DNA of 64,000 bases, taken from contig NZ_FRDN01000005.1 of the NCBI RefSeq assembly GCF_900143285.1, forward strand, positions 405,362 to 469,361. Reading direction: 5' to 3'. Made by a program: the position numbers and the translations under genes. Below are positions 9,213 to 19,086 of this stretch, in pieces (position 1 is the stretch's first letter; the number at the start of each line of letters is the position of its first letter). The stretch comes from Desulfitobacterium chlororespirans DSM 11544 (GTDB lineage: Bacteria > Bacillota > Desulfitobacteriia > Desulfitobacteriales > Desulfitobacteriaceae). The notes under the pieces are model-generated. The model was not told the origin of the DNA and made no database searches. It worked only from the letters and a program-made list of their open reading frames with translations.

Positions 9213-9328
9213 CGCTTCAGGTGGAGTTTCAACTCTATCTGAAGCGTAGTTGACTTATCCGCGGAGTGGATAAGAATAGGAGAGTGTCTGGCTATATCCA
9301 GTATATAGCGTGGGGCACTCTCGTTTTG
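9213..9328 (+). terminator. Three consecutive hairpins ending in an intrinsic terminator after fdhA
   Basis: Hairpin 1 pairs CGCTTCAG (9213-9220) with CTGAAGCG (9239-9246) and has an inner GAGTT/AACTC pair. Hairpin 2 pairs CTTATCC (9254-9260) with GGATAAG (9268-9274). Hairpin 3 pairs GAGAGTG (9280-9286) with CACTCTC (9316-9322), contains an inner GCTATAT/ATATAGC pair, and is followed by GTTTTGTT. The last is the likely terminator of the formate dehydrogenase operon; the first two may be structures protecting the 3' end of the message. Confidence 0.7.
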
Positions 9329-9451
9329 TTACAAAAAAAGGCAGCAATGGCTAAAACCTTCTAAAGCTCTACCCTAGGCATGTTTTCTCTATCTATGTTA
9401 CAATATAAGACAAAAGTTTAAACGTTGATAGAGACAAGGGAGATATATGAT

Positions 9452-10075
9452 ATGGGTGCTGATTATGGACAAACCCTTCTGCCGATGACCGGGATTATTC
9501 TGGCCGGTGGGAAAAGTTCCCGCATGGGTTGCAACAAGGCTTTTATTGAATGGGATGGGGCACCGCTCATCGAACACAGCTTAGCTGTCTTCAATGCGGT
9601 TTTTGCGGAAGTGATGATTAGCAGCAATCATCCGGAGCTTTACGCTAACTATGGAGTAAAGGTGATCAAGGATAACTATCCGGATCATGGGCCGTTAGGT
9701 GGATTGGAAGCATGCTTGCGAGAAGCCCGCTATGATTATGCCTTTTTTGCTGCTTGCGATATGCCTTTTTTGAATACAGAGGTGATTCGATTTATGGCTG
9801 GGGAAATTGAAGGAGAGGATATTTTAGTTCCCGAGATTGATGGTGGAGTTCACCCTCTGCATGCTTTTTACCACAAAAATTGCCTCCCTTTGCTTGCCGA
9901 GAGCTTAAAGGCAAAGCATCTTAAACTGACAAAGCTTGTTCAGCAATACAGCAGAGTGCGTTATATAAGGGAAAAGGATTTCCGAGATTTTCCCGCAATG
10001 CATCTTTTTTTAAGCAATATGAATACGCCTCAAGAGTGCCTGGAGCTGCGGCAACATAATAGTCAGAGTAATTAA
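9452..10075 (+). CDS. mobA: Molybdenum cofactor guanylyltransferase MobA
   Basis: A 207-residue nucleotidyltransferase that joins GMP from GTP to molybdopterin to make bis-MGD, the cofactor form needed by FdhA. The N-terminal motif GIILAGGKSSRMGCNKAFIE is the GTP-binding signature (LAGGxSxRMGxxK), and DHGPLGGLEA and ACDMPF follow in the expected order. The start ATG at 9452 has GGGAG nine bases upstream; the frame extends to TTG 9425 but without a site. The position after fdhA and before the moa operon supports the role. Confidence 0.93.
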   Translation: MGADYGQTLLPMTGIILAGGKSSRMGCNKAFIEWDGAPLIEHSLAVFNAVFAEVMISSNHPELYANYGVKVIKDNYPDHGPLGGLEACLREARYDYAFFAACDMPFLNTEVIRFMAGEIEGEDILVPEIDGGVHPLHAFYHKNCLPLLAESLKAKHLKLTKLVQQYSRVRYIREKDFRDFPAMHLFLSNMNTPQECLELRQHNSQSN

Positions 10076-10282
10076 TGCTGTAAAAAGAACATTCTTTATT
10101 ATTTTTAATGGAAAAAATGTTATTTATCTGGAATATATTAAGAAATATTAATAAGGATTAAGAAATATTATTCCTTTGAACCTCTTTTTGCAATCTCCAA
10201 AATGGTGTATACTACAAGTAGTACATTCTTCTATAATTTTTTTTAAATATGGTATGATGAGCAAATAGAATATGTTTATGTG

Positions 10283-10380
10283 CTCCGAAACTGGAAACCT
10301 AAAGTGAGCTATGGTTTGCCAGTCGTGCATTCTGCACCGGGTATTATTGGAAACAGTAATGCCTCCCATTTGGAAAGGAG
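10283..10380 (+). promoter_or_regulatory. Moco riboswitch-like leader upstream of moaA
   Basis: A closed multi-helix RNA can be drawn: outer stem CTCC (10283-10286) with GGAG (10377-10380), an inner stem ACTGG/CCAGT, hairpin GTGCA-ttc-TGCAC, and hairpin with ATTATT/AGTAAT closing a GGAAAC loop, followed by GCCTCCCATTTGGAAAGGAG. This layout and the GGAAAGGAG end resemble the Moco RNA motif known upstream of moa operons in this group. It stands before moaA-moaC-MOSC-mogA, as expected. Identification is from memory of the motif; a covariance-model search would settle it. Confidence 0.72.
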
Positions 10381-10440
10381 TCTGTAGGGTATGCGGGAGC
10401 TCCGCGGTTTTACAGACCGTGGGGCTTATTTATTTTGTGG
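10381..10440 (+). terminator. Expression-platform hairpin between riboswitch and moaA
   Basis: TCTGTA pairs with TACAGA around an inner GCGG/CCGC stem, and the structure is followed by TTATTTATTTT. It lies immediately after the riboswitch-like fold and about 50 bases before the moaA start, where a ligand-controlled terminator would be expected. The U tract is interrupted, so the termination role is an inference. Confidence 0.5.
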
Positions 10441-10469
10441 AATAATGAACGTGAAGGTGAGGGGAATCT

Positions 10470-11441
10470 ATGCAAGATCAATATCGGCGCCAGATCGAAT
10501 ACCTGAGGATTTCCATTACAGATCGCTGCAATTTACGATGTAAATATTGCATGCCCGCTGAAGGAGTTCAATGGATTCCTCATGAGCGCATCTTAACCTA
10601 TGAGGAAATACTGCGTGTCATGCGGATTAGCACTACCTTAGGCTTTAGACGGTTCCGCATCACCGGCGGGGAACCCTTAATTAGGTCCGGAGTCCTGGAA
10701 TTTTTGCAGAATGCCTCGCAAATTCCAGGAGTGGAAGATTTGATGCTGACCACCAATGGGATACTTCTTGCGGACATGGCAGAAGATCTGAAAAAGGCGG
10801 GAGTTAATCGGGTCAATATAAGCCTGGATACGTTCAATGAAGATAGGTTCCGGGAACTTACCCGTGGTGGGGATATTAAGAAAGTCTTTCAGGGAATACA
10901 CCGCTCTCTCGAAGTAGGGCTGCATCCGGTTAAGCTTAATGTGGTGGTTGTTCGTGATTTCAATAGCCATGAGCTGCCCCGTTTTATGGAATTAGCTCGT
11001 GACTATCCGCTTCATGTTCGCTTTATCGAATTGATGCCGATCGGAATCAGCTCGGATAAGCGCAGTGATTTTGTATCTATCGATGAGATGAAAGCAATAC
11101 TGGGTTTAGAGGGCCTTAAAGCCACTCACGATATTCAAGGGGGAGGTCCTGCAGAATATATCACTTCAGAGGGCTTTAAGGGCAGTGTGGGCTTTATCAG
11201 CGCTATCAGCAAACATTTCTGCAGCACTTGCAATCGAATTCGCCTGACTCCCGACGGGAAGCTGCGCCTGTGCTTGCACAGTTCCAAAGAAGTGGATTTT
11301 CGTGAAGTGCTTCGCTCCAACAAGAGTGATAATGAAGTCAGGGATGTTTTTGCCCAAGCGATTTGGAATAAGCCGGCTGAACATCATATGAATGATCAGG
11401 CTTGGCAGGATCAACGGATTATGTCCCAGATTGGAGGATAA
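10470..11441 (+). CDS. moaA: GTP 3',8-cyclase MoaA
   Basis: A 323-residue radical-SAM enzyme for the first step of molybdopterin synthesis (with MoaC, GTP to cyclic pyranopterin monophosphate). The N-terminal SAM cluster motif is CNLRCKYC (about residues 21-28), the GGEPLIR motif follows, and the C-terminal second cluster motif [19 protein letters not shown] (near residues 250-270) is intact. The very C-terminus lacks the GGxGG form of some MoaA proteins but ends in IGG. The start ATG has GGTGAGGGG upstream. First gene of the moa operon. Confidence 0.96.
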   Translation: MQDQYRRQIEYLRISITDRCNLRCKYCMPAEGVQWIPHERILTYEEILRVMRISTTLGFRRFRITGGEPLIRSGVLEFLQNASQIPGVEDLMLTTNGILLADMAEDLKKAGVNRVNISLDTFNEDRFRELTRGGDIKKVFQGIHRSLEVGLHPVKLNVVVVRDFNSHELPRFMELARDYPLHVRFIELMPIGISSDKRSDFVSIDEMKAILGLEGLKATHDIQGGGPAEYITSEGFKGSVGFISAISKHFCSTCNRIRLTPDGKLRLCLHSSKEVDFREVLRSNKSDNEVRDVFAQAIWNKPAEHHMNDQAWQDQRIMSQIGG

Positions 11442-11443
11442 TT

Positions 11444-11935
11444 ATGGAACTGACACATTTTGATGAAGAAGGCCGGGCACGTATGGTGGATGTCTCAGAT
11501 AAGGCGGAGACGACCCGAGTGGCTACTGCCCGGGGTAGAGTAGAAATGCAGGCGGAGACTTTGGAGAGGATTCGCTCAGGACAGATTGCCAAAGGGGATG
11601 TGTTGGCGGTGGCCCAGGTCGCGGGAATCATGGCAGCCAAACAAACTTCAAATCTGATTCCCATGTGTCACCCTCTGGCTATTACAGGGGCAAAGCTGAA
11701 TTTCGAAATTGTTCCTCCCGGAACCATAGAAATCGAAGGAATTGTCAAAGTCACGGGTAAAACCGGGGTTGAGATGGAAGCTCTTACGGCTGTCAGTGTT
11801 GCTGCCTTAACTATTTACGATATGTGCAAGGCTATTGACAAGACCATGGTCATCGGCGATATCCGGCTTATGGAGAAAACCGGCGGCAAGAGCGGGCACT
11901 TTATTCGTGAAGACCACTTAAAGGGCATAATTTAA
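11444..11935 (+). CDS. moaC: Cyclic pyranopterin monophosphate synthase MoaC
   Basis: A 163-residue protein that converts the MoaA product to cyclic pyranopterin monophosphate. Family motifs seen: [14 protein letters not shown] at the N-terminus, [21 protein letters not shown] and [12 protein letters not shown] at the C-terminus. Start at ATG 11444 with GGAGGA six bases upstream, two bases after the moaA stop, so the two are translationally linked. The longer frame reaching into moaA is not needed. Confidence 0.96.
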   Translation: MELTHFDEEGRARMVDVSDKAETTRVATARGRVEMQAETLERIRSGQIAKGDVLAVAQVAGIMAAKQTSNLIPMCHPLAITGAKLNFEIVPPGTIEIEGIVKVTGKTGVEMEALTAVSVAALTIYDMCKAIDKTMVIGDIRLMEKTGGKSGHFIREDHLKGII

Positions 11936-11980
11936 AGGGATAAATTCGAATTAATTTGAAGCGAATTAGGAGGAACGATA

Positions 11981-12415
11981 ATGGCGAAGATTATCGCAGT
12001 CTGTACAAGTGAGAAAAAAGGGATGCGGAAAAAAAATGTAGGGGAGGGAGTGCTGAAGGTTAATTTTGGTATCGAAGGAGATGCTCATGGCGGGGATTGG
12101 CATCGTCAGGTAAGCTTGCTGGCGATGGAAAGCATCAAGAAGATGCAGGATATGGGGCTTGATGTGGGACCGGGAGATTTTGCCGAGAATTTAACCACCG
12201 AAGGAATCGATCTGGTTAGTCTGCCCTTGGGCACAAAATTAAAGATTGGTGAAACCGGCGTGGGCGAAGTGACACAGATCGGTAAAGAATGTCACACCCG
12301 ATGTGCTATTTATTATCAAGCGGGAGACTGTGTTATGCCCAAGGAAGGGATCTTCATCCGTGTTCTGGACGGCGGCCCTATAAGTGTGGGAGATAGTGTT
12401 GAGGTGATGGAGTAA
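11981..12415 (+). CDS. MOSC-domain protein
   Basis: A 144-residue stand-alone MOSC domain (the C-terminal domain of Moco sulfurases). Typical stretches are GIEGDAHGGDWHRQVSLL, PGDFAENLTTEG and the cysteine-containing GKECHTRCAIYYQAGDC. Such small proteins often sit in moa operons and are thought to handle the Moco sulfur or metal ligand, though the exact role is not settled. RBS AGGAGG precedes the ATG. Its stop codon TAA shares one base with the next gene's ATG. Confidence 0.9.
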   Translation: MAKIIAVCTSEKKGMRKKNVGEGVLKVNFGIEGDAHGGDWHRQVSLLAMESIKKMQDMGLDVGPGDFAENLTTEGIDLVSLPLGTKLKIGETGVGEVTQIGKECHTRCAIYYQAGDCVMPKEGIFIRVLDGGPISVGDSVEVME

Positions 12416-12915
12416 TGTTGAGAGTTGGAGTTATAACCGCCAGTGATAAAGGATCTCAGGGGCAAAGAGAGGATCTTTCCGGTGCTGTTCTCAAGGAACT
12501 GGTGAAAGAGATTGACGGTGAGGTTGTTCTCTATACCATTCTTCCGGATGATCGGGAACTTTTGGCCCAAACGATGAAAAAGTGGGCTGATGAAGAGGGC
12601 TTAGACCTTATTCTGACCACAGGTGGCACAGGTTTCTCCCTGCGTGATGTCACCCCGGAGGCGACGATTGCTATTGCGGATCGTATGGTCCCTGGGATTG
12701 CTGAAGTGATGCGTTATGAAAGCTACAAAATTACTCCGAAGGCTATGTTGAGCCGGGCAGTAGCGGCCTTGCGCAAGCAGACTTTAATCATCAATATGCC
12801 GGGTTCGCCTAAGGCCTGTAAGGAGTGTTGGGCAGCTCTTGTCCCTGCTTTGCCCCATGGAATTCAGATCCTCAAAGGCGAGGCCAGCGAGTGTGCTGCG
12901 CCTGTTCATCAATAG
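12415..12915 (+). CDS. mogA: Molybdopterin adenylyltransferase (MogA/MoaB family)
   Basis: A 166-residue MPT-binding protein that adenylates molybdopterin before metal insertion. Key motifs: GVITASDKGSQGQREDLSG, LILTTGGTGFSLRDVTPEA (TTGGTG loop) and INMPGSPKACKE. The start overlaps the MOSC gene stop (TAATG), so translation is coupled. Last gene of the moa operon. MoaB and MogA are hard to separate by sequence alone; MogA is favoured because of the STPEAT-like DVTPEAT stretch and operon context. Confidence 0.93.
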   Translation: MLRVGVITASDKGSQGQREDLSGAVLKELVKEIDGEVVLYTILPDDRELLAQTMKKWADEEGLDLILTTGGTGFSLRDVTPEATIAIADRMVPGIAEVMRYESYKITPKAMLSRAVAALRKQTLIINMPGSPKACKECWAALVPALPHGIQILKGEASECAAPVHQ

Positions 12916-13040
12916 GCATCTTCAGCGTATTTTTTAGGTTTTTTAGATTCAATTTAATATAAAATTTTTTTTGCTTGTCACTCCTGTCCTTTTCCTGCGT
13001 ACTCTATAGTAAGGGAAAGTGGAAATGGGGTGACATTGTT

Positions 13041-13865
13041 TTGAAGGCGATTGCTTTTATTGATTATGAAAATATATGGACTGGACTCTTTGAACAAGGT
13101 TATGAATTAACTCCGGAAATCCTTATGGAATCCATTCAACTGTATGCTAAACAAAATGACTATGTTCTATCTGCTATTTATCTCTATGCTAATTTCGATC
13201 GGGAAGAATTCTGGCGTGCCCAGACTTCCTTTGAGAAGATTCATGTATATACACGCCATGTTTACGGAAAGAACAATTTTGCCAGTACAGGATTAAGGCG
13301 GAATGCGGCGGATGTGGAGCTCATATTGGAAGCGCAGGAGATCTTGCTGACCCGTACCGCAACCTTTGATGTGTTTCTTCTTCTAACTGGGGATGGAGAT
13401 TTTTTGCCTTTAGTTCGCAAAGTAAGGGCCTGGGGAAAAGATGTTAAAGTCATTGGCGTGAAGGGAAGCATGCACCACGAACTTCAAGCCTTTAGTGATT
13501 CAGGAGACTTTTTCGGCGAGTTTCTCCCTCAGGAGCGACCGCAGGAATATGAGCCTGAAAAGGATCTCGAACAAGCAATCTCAATCTTAGCTCAGCTTCA
13601 GCTAAGCATGACGTATATTGCTTCCACCAAAGCGAGGCTCGCCCTGTCGGATCATCTGGGAGTTACTATATCCCAAGTGAAAGAGCTTATTCGCTACGCA
13701 TTAAGAGAGGGGATTCTTCTTGAACAAGAATATGCCGATTCAAGTTTAAAGATCGGTAAAACAAAGGTCTATCTTTTGAATCTCGCTCATTCTATGGTTC
13801 AAGCCGTTCTGGGTTCGGCAATAGAGGAGATTCGCAAACGCTATGAAAAGTTAAGTGCTCATTGA
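13041..13865 (+). CDS. NYN-domain (LabA/DUF88-type) protein
   Basis: About 274 residues. The N-terminal half is a NYN/PIN-like domain with the acidic residues expected for a metal-dependent nuclease: AFIDYENIW at the start, NAADVELILEAQ in the middle and LLTGDGDFLPLVRKVRAWGKDV. The C-terminal part (from about residue 180) looks like a helical winged domain (ALSDHLGVTISQVKELIRYA), so RNA or DNA binding with regulation is likely. The start is set at TTG 13041 because GGGGTG lies just upstream and the NYN core begins there; the frame is open to 12975. Substrate unknown. Confidence 0.75.
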   Translation: MKAIAFIDYENIWTGLFEQGYELTPEILMESIQLYAKQNDYVLSAIYLYANFDREEFWRAQTSFEKIHVYTRHVYGKNNFASTGLRRNAADVELILEAQEILLTRTATFDVFLLLTGDGDFLPLVRKVRAWGKDVKVIGVKGSMHHELQAFSDSGDFFGEFLPQERPQEYEPEKDLEQAISILAQLQLSMTYIASTKARLALSDHLGVTISQVKELIRYALREGILLEQEYADSSLKIGKTKVYLLNLAHSMVQAVLGSAIEEIRKRYEKLSAH

Positions 13866-13910
13866 TGACTTTCTGTGTAAAAATTGAGCAGGCACGGAAA
13901 AGAATTAGAG

Positions 13911-13952
13911 GAAGGGATATTTGGCCAGGAGGGCTGGATATCCCTTCTTCTT
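13911..13952 (+). terminator. Hairpin after the NYN gene
   Basis: GAAGGGATAT (13911-13920) is the exact complement of ATATCCCTTC (13938-13947), followed by TTCTTA. A 10-bp stem with a weak U-rich tail fits an intrinsic terminator. The rest of the gap to groES (to 14140) shows no gene. Confidence 0.6.
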
Positions 13953-14140
13953 AGATGTCGTGATGATTTTTTGCCCCAGGATGAATAAACCCCCCGGGGA
14001 CTGGTCAATATATTGCTTAGTGAATGCAAGTCGAAGCGATGAGATTCTGTCAATTTAAGAGTGGTGCAATAAGGGGAAGATATAAGGAGAAAATAGAAGG
14101 TTTTCGCTTGTAAATCTCTTAAAAACGCAAATGACAGGAT

Positions 14141-14169
14141 TTGATTTCTTCATCCACCTTGCATATTAT
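14141..14169 (+). promoter_or_regulatory. Sigma-A promoter of groESL
   Basis: TTGATT (14141-14146), a 17-base spacer, and TATTAT (14164-14169). The predicted start of transcription falls just before the CIRCE operator, as in other HrcA-controlled groE operons. Confidence 0.75.
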
Positions 14170-14181
14170 TATAGTATGATG

Positions 14182-14208
14182 TTAGCACTCAATAGGAATG
14201 AGTGCTAA
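14182..14208. promoter_or_regulatory. CIRCE element (HrcA operator)
   Basis: TTAGCACTC (14182-14190), nine-base spacer, GAGTGCTAA (14200-14208): a perfect copy of the CIRCE consensus. HrcA repressor binds it and is released on heat shock, so groESL is expected to be HrcA-controlled. Confidence 0.97.
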
Positions 14209-14253
14209 CAATATCAAAATAATATTTAAGCTCTTAAGGAGGGACTTTCTTCA

Positions 14254-14538
14254 ATGAACATTAAGCCTCTAGGTGATCGGGTAGTCATTAAAGCACTCCC
14301 CATGGAAGAAAAGACAAAAAGCGGAATCATTATGCCGGATACCGCTAAGGAAAAACCTCAAGAAGGTGAAGTCGTTGCAGTAGGACCTGGAAAAATGGAA
14401 AAGGGAGAGCGTATCGCCCTGGATGTTAAAGTGGGTGACCGCGTGATTTATTCCAAATATGCCGGTACTGAAGTAAAGTATGATGGTCAAGAGTATCTTA
14501 TTCTTAAGGAAACTGACATTTTAGCGGTTATTGGCTAA
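14254..14538 (+). CDS. groS: Co-chaperonin GroES
   Basis: The 94-residue lid of the GroEL folding chamber. The mobile-loop region [20 protein letters not shown] and the conserved start [11 protein letters not shown] and end [16 protein letters not shown] are all present. AAGGAGGGAC precedes the ATG. First gene of the groESL operon. Confidence 0.98.
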   Translation: MNIKPLGDRVVIKALPMEEKTKSGIIMPDTAKEKPQEGEVVAVGPGKMEKGERIALDVKVGDRVIYSKYAGTEVKYDGQEYLILKETDILAVIG

Positions 14539-14602
14539 AACACTATTCTTTGCTTTATTCACTTAATGAACTTGACGTTGCACAGTGTTTTTTACTTATT
14601 GA

Positions 14603-16273
<1,671 letters not shown>

Positions 16274-16307
16274 AGCCTTAAACCACAAATAAATTCCTGA
16301 AATAAGT

Positions 16308-16367
16308 AAGACTCGTGTTGCGATGTGGCTATAGCCAACATTTTGCTAACACGAGTCTTAATTTTTT
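16308..16367 (+). terminator. groESL terminator
   Basis: AAGACTCGTGTT (16308-16319) pairs perfectly with AACACGAGTCTT (16348-16359), with GGCTATAGCC inside the loop, followed by AATTTTTT. Confidence 0.92.
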
Positions 16368-16389
16368 AGAGGTTTCTTATAAGTTCCCA

Positions 16390-16731
16390 TCATGCATCTT
16401 CGGAAGCTTTTAATTCGATCATTCCAAAGATTTTCATTTTGTTATCATGAGACAGCTTGCGGAAATTTGAGACAAGAGCCAGTTCATCCTCCGTTAATTC
16501 AACGGGGGATATTTTTTTGTCACTTATTCCATAGATATCGTCCAGGTTAATCTCTAGGAAATTGCAAATGTTCAGAAGAGTAGAGATGTCGATAGAGTTG
16601 GTTCCTTTCTCCCATGATGAGATCGTATTATCTCTGACCCCTAGATGGTCGGCTAATTGTTTTTGGGTTATACCTTTTCTTTCGCGATATTTGCGTAGGT
16701 TTTCCGCCACCCTCAATTTAATTGCCTCCAT
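16390..16731 (-). CDS. XRE-family repressor of the tailocin locus
   Basis: A 113-residue HTH_3 protein. The helix-turn-helix lies at about residues 12-40 (KGITQKQLADHLGVRDNTIS), followed by a short helical tail without a protease domain. It is the only leftward gene at the left edge of the tail locus and is transcribed away from it, the usual place for the lysogeny-type repressor. The start is the ATG with GGGAG upstream; a longer frame from 16782 overlaps the control region. Lacking an S24 autocleavage domain, it must be relieved by another route, for example antirepressor or proteolysis. Confidence 0.82.
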   Translation of the reverse strand: MEAIKLRVAENLRKYRERKGITQKQLADHLGVRDNTISSWEKGTNSIDISTLLNICNFLEINLDDIYGISDKKISPVELTEDELALVSNFRKLSHDNKMKIFGMIELKASEDA

Positions 16732-16789
16732 TGATAACCACTCCCTTGTGTTGATTATATAGATAACTATGATCTTAATCAAGATGAAT

Positions 16790-16870
16790 ATTCATGAAAT
16801 ATGAATAAAAGATGTTGACACATCACAATTTGTGAAGTAAGGTGGTGTTGGGGGTTCATGAAATATGAAG
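16790..16870 (+). promoter_or_regulatory. Tailocin control region: promoter and repeated operators
   Basis: Promoter TTGACA (16815-16820), 17-base spacer, TAAGGT (16838-16843). Two near-identical operators flank it: ATTCATGAAATATGAAT at 16790-16806 and GTTCATGAAATATGAAG at 16854-16870. A third palindrome, TCACAATTTGTGA (16823-16835), lies in the spacer. Occupancy of these by the adjacent XRE protein would block rightward transcription. Confidence 0.7.
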
Positions 16871-16883
16871 TTGAGGTGAGAAT

Positions 16884-17006
16884 GTGTTTGGTGAAAACCA
16901 AGCTTCAAGGATTGCAACTCTTTCCGTCGGTGTGAACGTCAACATCAAAGATACCCTTGCCAGTAGTTATTTTAGCAATTATCGATCGGAATGGGAGGTG
17001 AAGTGA
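16884..17006 (+). CDS. Small hypothetical protein, 40 residues, early tailocin region
   Basis: GTG start with GAGGTG five bases upstream, 40 codons, ends by touching the next ATG. The sequence (MFGENQASRIATLSVGVNVN...) has no recognised domain. An alternative 17-codon frame starts at ATG 16882 two bases earlier. Being first after the repressor-controlled promoter, it could be a small regulator. Support is limited to its ribosome site and tight spacing. Confidence 0.35.
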   Translation: MFGENQASRIATLSVGVNVNIKDTLASSYFSNYRSEWEVK

Positions 17007-17147
17007 ATGAGCGGTTGCAGGCTGTATAGAATAAAACCTTTGCAGTGGCTTAAGGCAATCACGTCTTATCGTACTCGAAAGTTGGATAACCTTCCTAAAA
17101 GCAAGTGGGCTGAGATATTAGTCAGGGGAGGGACCATAAAGCTCTGA
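17007..17147 (+). CDS. Small hypothetical protein, 46 residues, early tailocin region
   Basis: ATG directly after the previous stop, GGGAGGTG six to seven bases upstream, 46 codons. It is basic and rich in lysine and arginine with no known motif. The good ribosome site and coupled start make it a plausible gene. The stretch 17148-17591 after it holds only very short frames (12-16 codons) and a long inverted repeat. Confidence 0.45.
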   Translation: MSGCRLYRIKPLQWLKAITSYRTRKLDNLPKSKWAEILVRGGTIKL

Positions 17148-17396
17148 CTATCCAAAGGGAAAAGGTGGAGGTGAACCACAATGCTTAAGAAAAAAGGCAA
17201 ATGCAGAATTCATTTCTATTGAAGGGAAGTCAGGCTAATGAAAATGCCTGACAAAAAAGAAAATGCCCGCAAGTCCTGGCAGATCTAACGGGCGGAATAA
17301 AAATAATCTCTGACTTAGTATATCATGTTTCGCCAAGTCAGTACATCAGCTCATTAATAATCAAGTTGAAGTTGTCTGCTGTATGGATTACTTAAG

Positions 17397-17460
17397 TAGG
17401 ATCAGTAGTGGTTCTCTAACATAAGCGGTTATACAAACTAGAAAACCACTACTGATCCTA
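17397..17460. repeat. 17-bp perfect inverted repeat, early tailocin leader
   Basis: TAGGATCAGTAGTGGTT (17397-17413) and its exact complement (17444-17460) enclose a 30-base loop. There is no U tract, so it is not a classical terminator. It lies in a 440-base gene-poor stretch between the early promoter and the 86-residue gene, so a regulatory RNA hairpin or a protein-binding site is possible. Confidence 0.6.
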
Positions 17461-17591
17461 TAGTCAATGATGCAAATCTAAATGAATTGGCAGGGATGGG
17501 ATAATGAATAGATTACCATGGATTGAACCTACAGGAAAAAACTCTTCCAGGCGGAGCGCGGAGAAGTTGGATATAAAGGTGGAGAGATAGT

Positions 17592-17852
17592 ATGCGAATC
17601 GATATAAATGAGAAATACTGCATCACCTCTGATGAATACCAATATATTCTTAACACAAAATTCGTTAGTAACGGTAAAAAGACAAAGGGGCAGGAAGAAT
17701 TGAAAGTAGTTGCTTATTGCTCAGATCTCAATCATTGTCTTAAGGAACTTGTGAAGCGTCAAATCAGGGAATCAGATTGCATTTCCCTCAGAGACGTTGT
17801 AAAGCGAATAGAAGAAATCAGAAGTGAAATAAATAGAACTATTAATTTTTAA
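17592..17852 (+). CDS. Hypothetical protein, 86 residues
   Basis: ATG with GGTGGAGAG upstream. Charged, mostly helical protein with two cysteines (CITSDE, YCSDLNHC) and a C-terminal basic helix. It resembles small DUF5405-like phage proteins but the match is by eye only. Located before the late regulator in the tailocin early region. Confidence 0.6.
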   Translation: MRIDINEKYCITSDEYQYILNTKFVSNGKKTKGQEELKVVAYCSDLNHCLKELVKRQIRESDCISLRDVVKRIEEIRSEINRTINF

Positions 17853-17974
17853 GCGTTGTAAAGAGCACCTTCACTATGGGTCACGCGGGCACCACAGCAA
17901 TACATGTTGGTGGATGTGCGATGTTCCAGTGAGCTGATAGAGTTGGTGTGAGCAGATAAAGGAGTGGAGCGGCG

Positions 17975-18403
17975 GTGGAAGAAAGAATTGAGAAGCATAT
18001 TCACCAATATGTCGAGGCAGAACTTAGGAATTATCGGACCTATAAAAAACTTATTGGTGAATACGATAAAGAGATGCTGTATAGAGGTGCTAAATCGGGG
18101 CTTGGCAAAGACCCGACGGGGAGGTTTGCACAGAATCGGATCAGTGACCCAACATATGATGAAGTAGCAGGGGTTATTGCTAATGAACAGAGAGTTAGAA
18201 GGATGAAAGATGTTGTGATGTGCATCGAGGATGTCTTAGCAGAGTTGTCGGAAGAGGAAACACGGTTAGTGGAGATGAAGTATTTTAAGAGTTGCTATAC
18301 AGACTTTGGAATCATCGGTGAGTTGCACATAGGGCAAACAAAATACTATGGAGATAAAAAAAGGATAATCAGGAAGTTTGCTTTAAGGATGAGGTTAATA
18401 TAA
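17975..18403 (+). CDS. ArpU/sigma-like late transcription regulator of the tailocin
   Basis: A 142-residue protein with an N-terminal helical region and a C-terminal segment (LSEEETRLVEMKYFKSCYTDFGIIGELHIGQTKYYGDKKRI) that looks like a sigma region 4 / ArpU helix-turn-helix. ArpU-type proteins switch on late structural and lysis genes in Firmicute phages. Starts at GTG with AAGGAG upstream. It sits just before the structural genes, the normal place for this class. Confidence 0.72.
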   Translation: MEERIEKHIHQYVEAELRNYRTYKKLIGEYDKEMLYRGAKSGLGKDPTGRFAQNRISDPTYDEVAGVIANEQRVRRMKDVVMCIEDVLAELSEEETRLVEMKYFKSCYTDFGIIGELHIGQTKYYGDKKRIIRKFALRMRLI

Positions 18404-18502
18404 GTGTAGAATTTGCGAAGTATTTAACACCATTTCCGTAGTATTATGGTACCAGTGAAAGGCGTCGAGGGATTGGCGCCTTTCCTTTTTTAGGAGGTGA
18501 GG

Positions 18503-18613
18503 ATGGCCTATCAGAAGAACTACGGCTTTACCGGGACGTATGTCGGAAAGAAAAATAGCTGGGCAATGAGGCAAATCATGAATGACCGACTGCCGAAGGG
18601 GGTGATCCAATGA
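18503..18613 (+). CDS. Small protein, 36 residues, first gene of structural operon
   Basis: AGGAGGTGAGG lies directly upstream of the ATG and the stop overlaps the next start (CAATGA). Sequence MAYQKNYGFTGTYVGKKNSW... is short and basic with no known domain. Strong translation signals and coupling argue that it is real. It could be the remnant of a head-tail joining gene, but nothing in it proves that. Confidence 0.6.
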   Translation: MAYQKNYGFTGTYVGKKNSWAMRQIMNDRLPKGVIQ

Positions 18614-19086
18614 GCGCTATTACAGTCAATGGGATCCGGGACAGTGTGATAACAATACTGCATCAACATTTCCCCGGCATCTCTGTTTATGGCGAAGAGA
18701 TCCGGCAAGGCTTTGATAAGCCTTGTTTTTTTGTCAAGCTTTTTCCGGTGTCGCAGAATCAGCTTCTTGGCCGGCGATATCAACGGAACCACTCTTTCGA
18801 TATTTGCTACTTCCCGGTAGTGGTAGATGAGGGAGAAGGCGGAGAAGGTGAGGGGAATAGACAAAATCATGACATGCACGATGTGGCTGAGCAACTGTAC
18901 GAAGCAATGGAGTTGATCCCAGTGGTTGACGAGGGCGGCGGACTAATGCGAGGCACGAAAATGCGACATGAACTCATCGAAGGGGTACTGCATTTTTTTG
19001 TGGATTATAATTTCCAGGTTATAAAAGAGGCGACACTGGAGCCACTGATGCAGACCATGGAACAGGAGGGATTTATTCGTGGCTAA
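18610..19086 (+). CDS. Tail terminator-like protein (DUF6838/XkdJ-like)
   Basis: A 158-residue protein with alternating strands and helices, placed directly before the sheath as in PBSX-type loci, where this gene caps the tube end. The stretch KPCFFVKLFPVSQNQLLGRRYQRNHSFDICYFP resembles DUF6838 proteins. In a headless particle such a protein closes the distal end of the tube. The start ATG overlaps the previous stop. Confidence 0.65.
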   Translation: MSAITVNGIRDSVITILHQHFPGISVYGEEIRQGFDKPCFFVKLFPVSQNQLLGRRYQRNHSFDICYFPVVVDEGEGGEGEGNRQNHDMHDVAEQLYEAMELIPVVDEGGGLMRGTKMRHELIEGVLHFFVDYNFQVIKEATLEPLMQTMEQEGFIRG

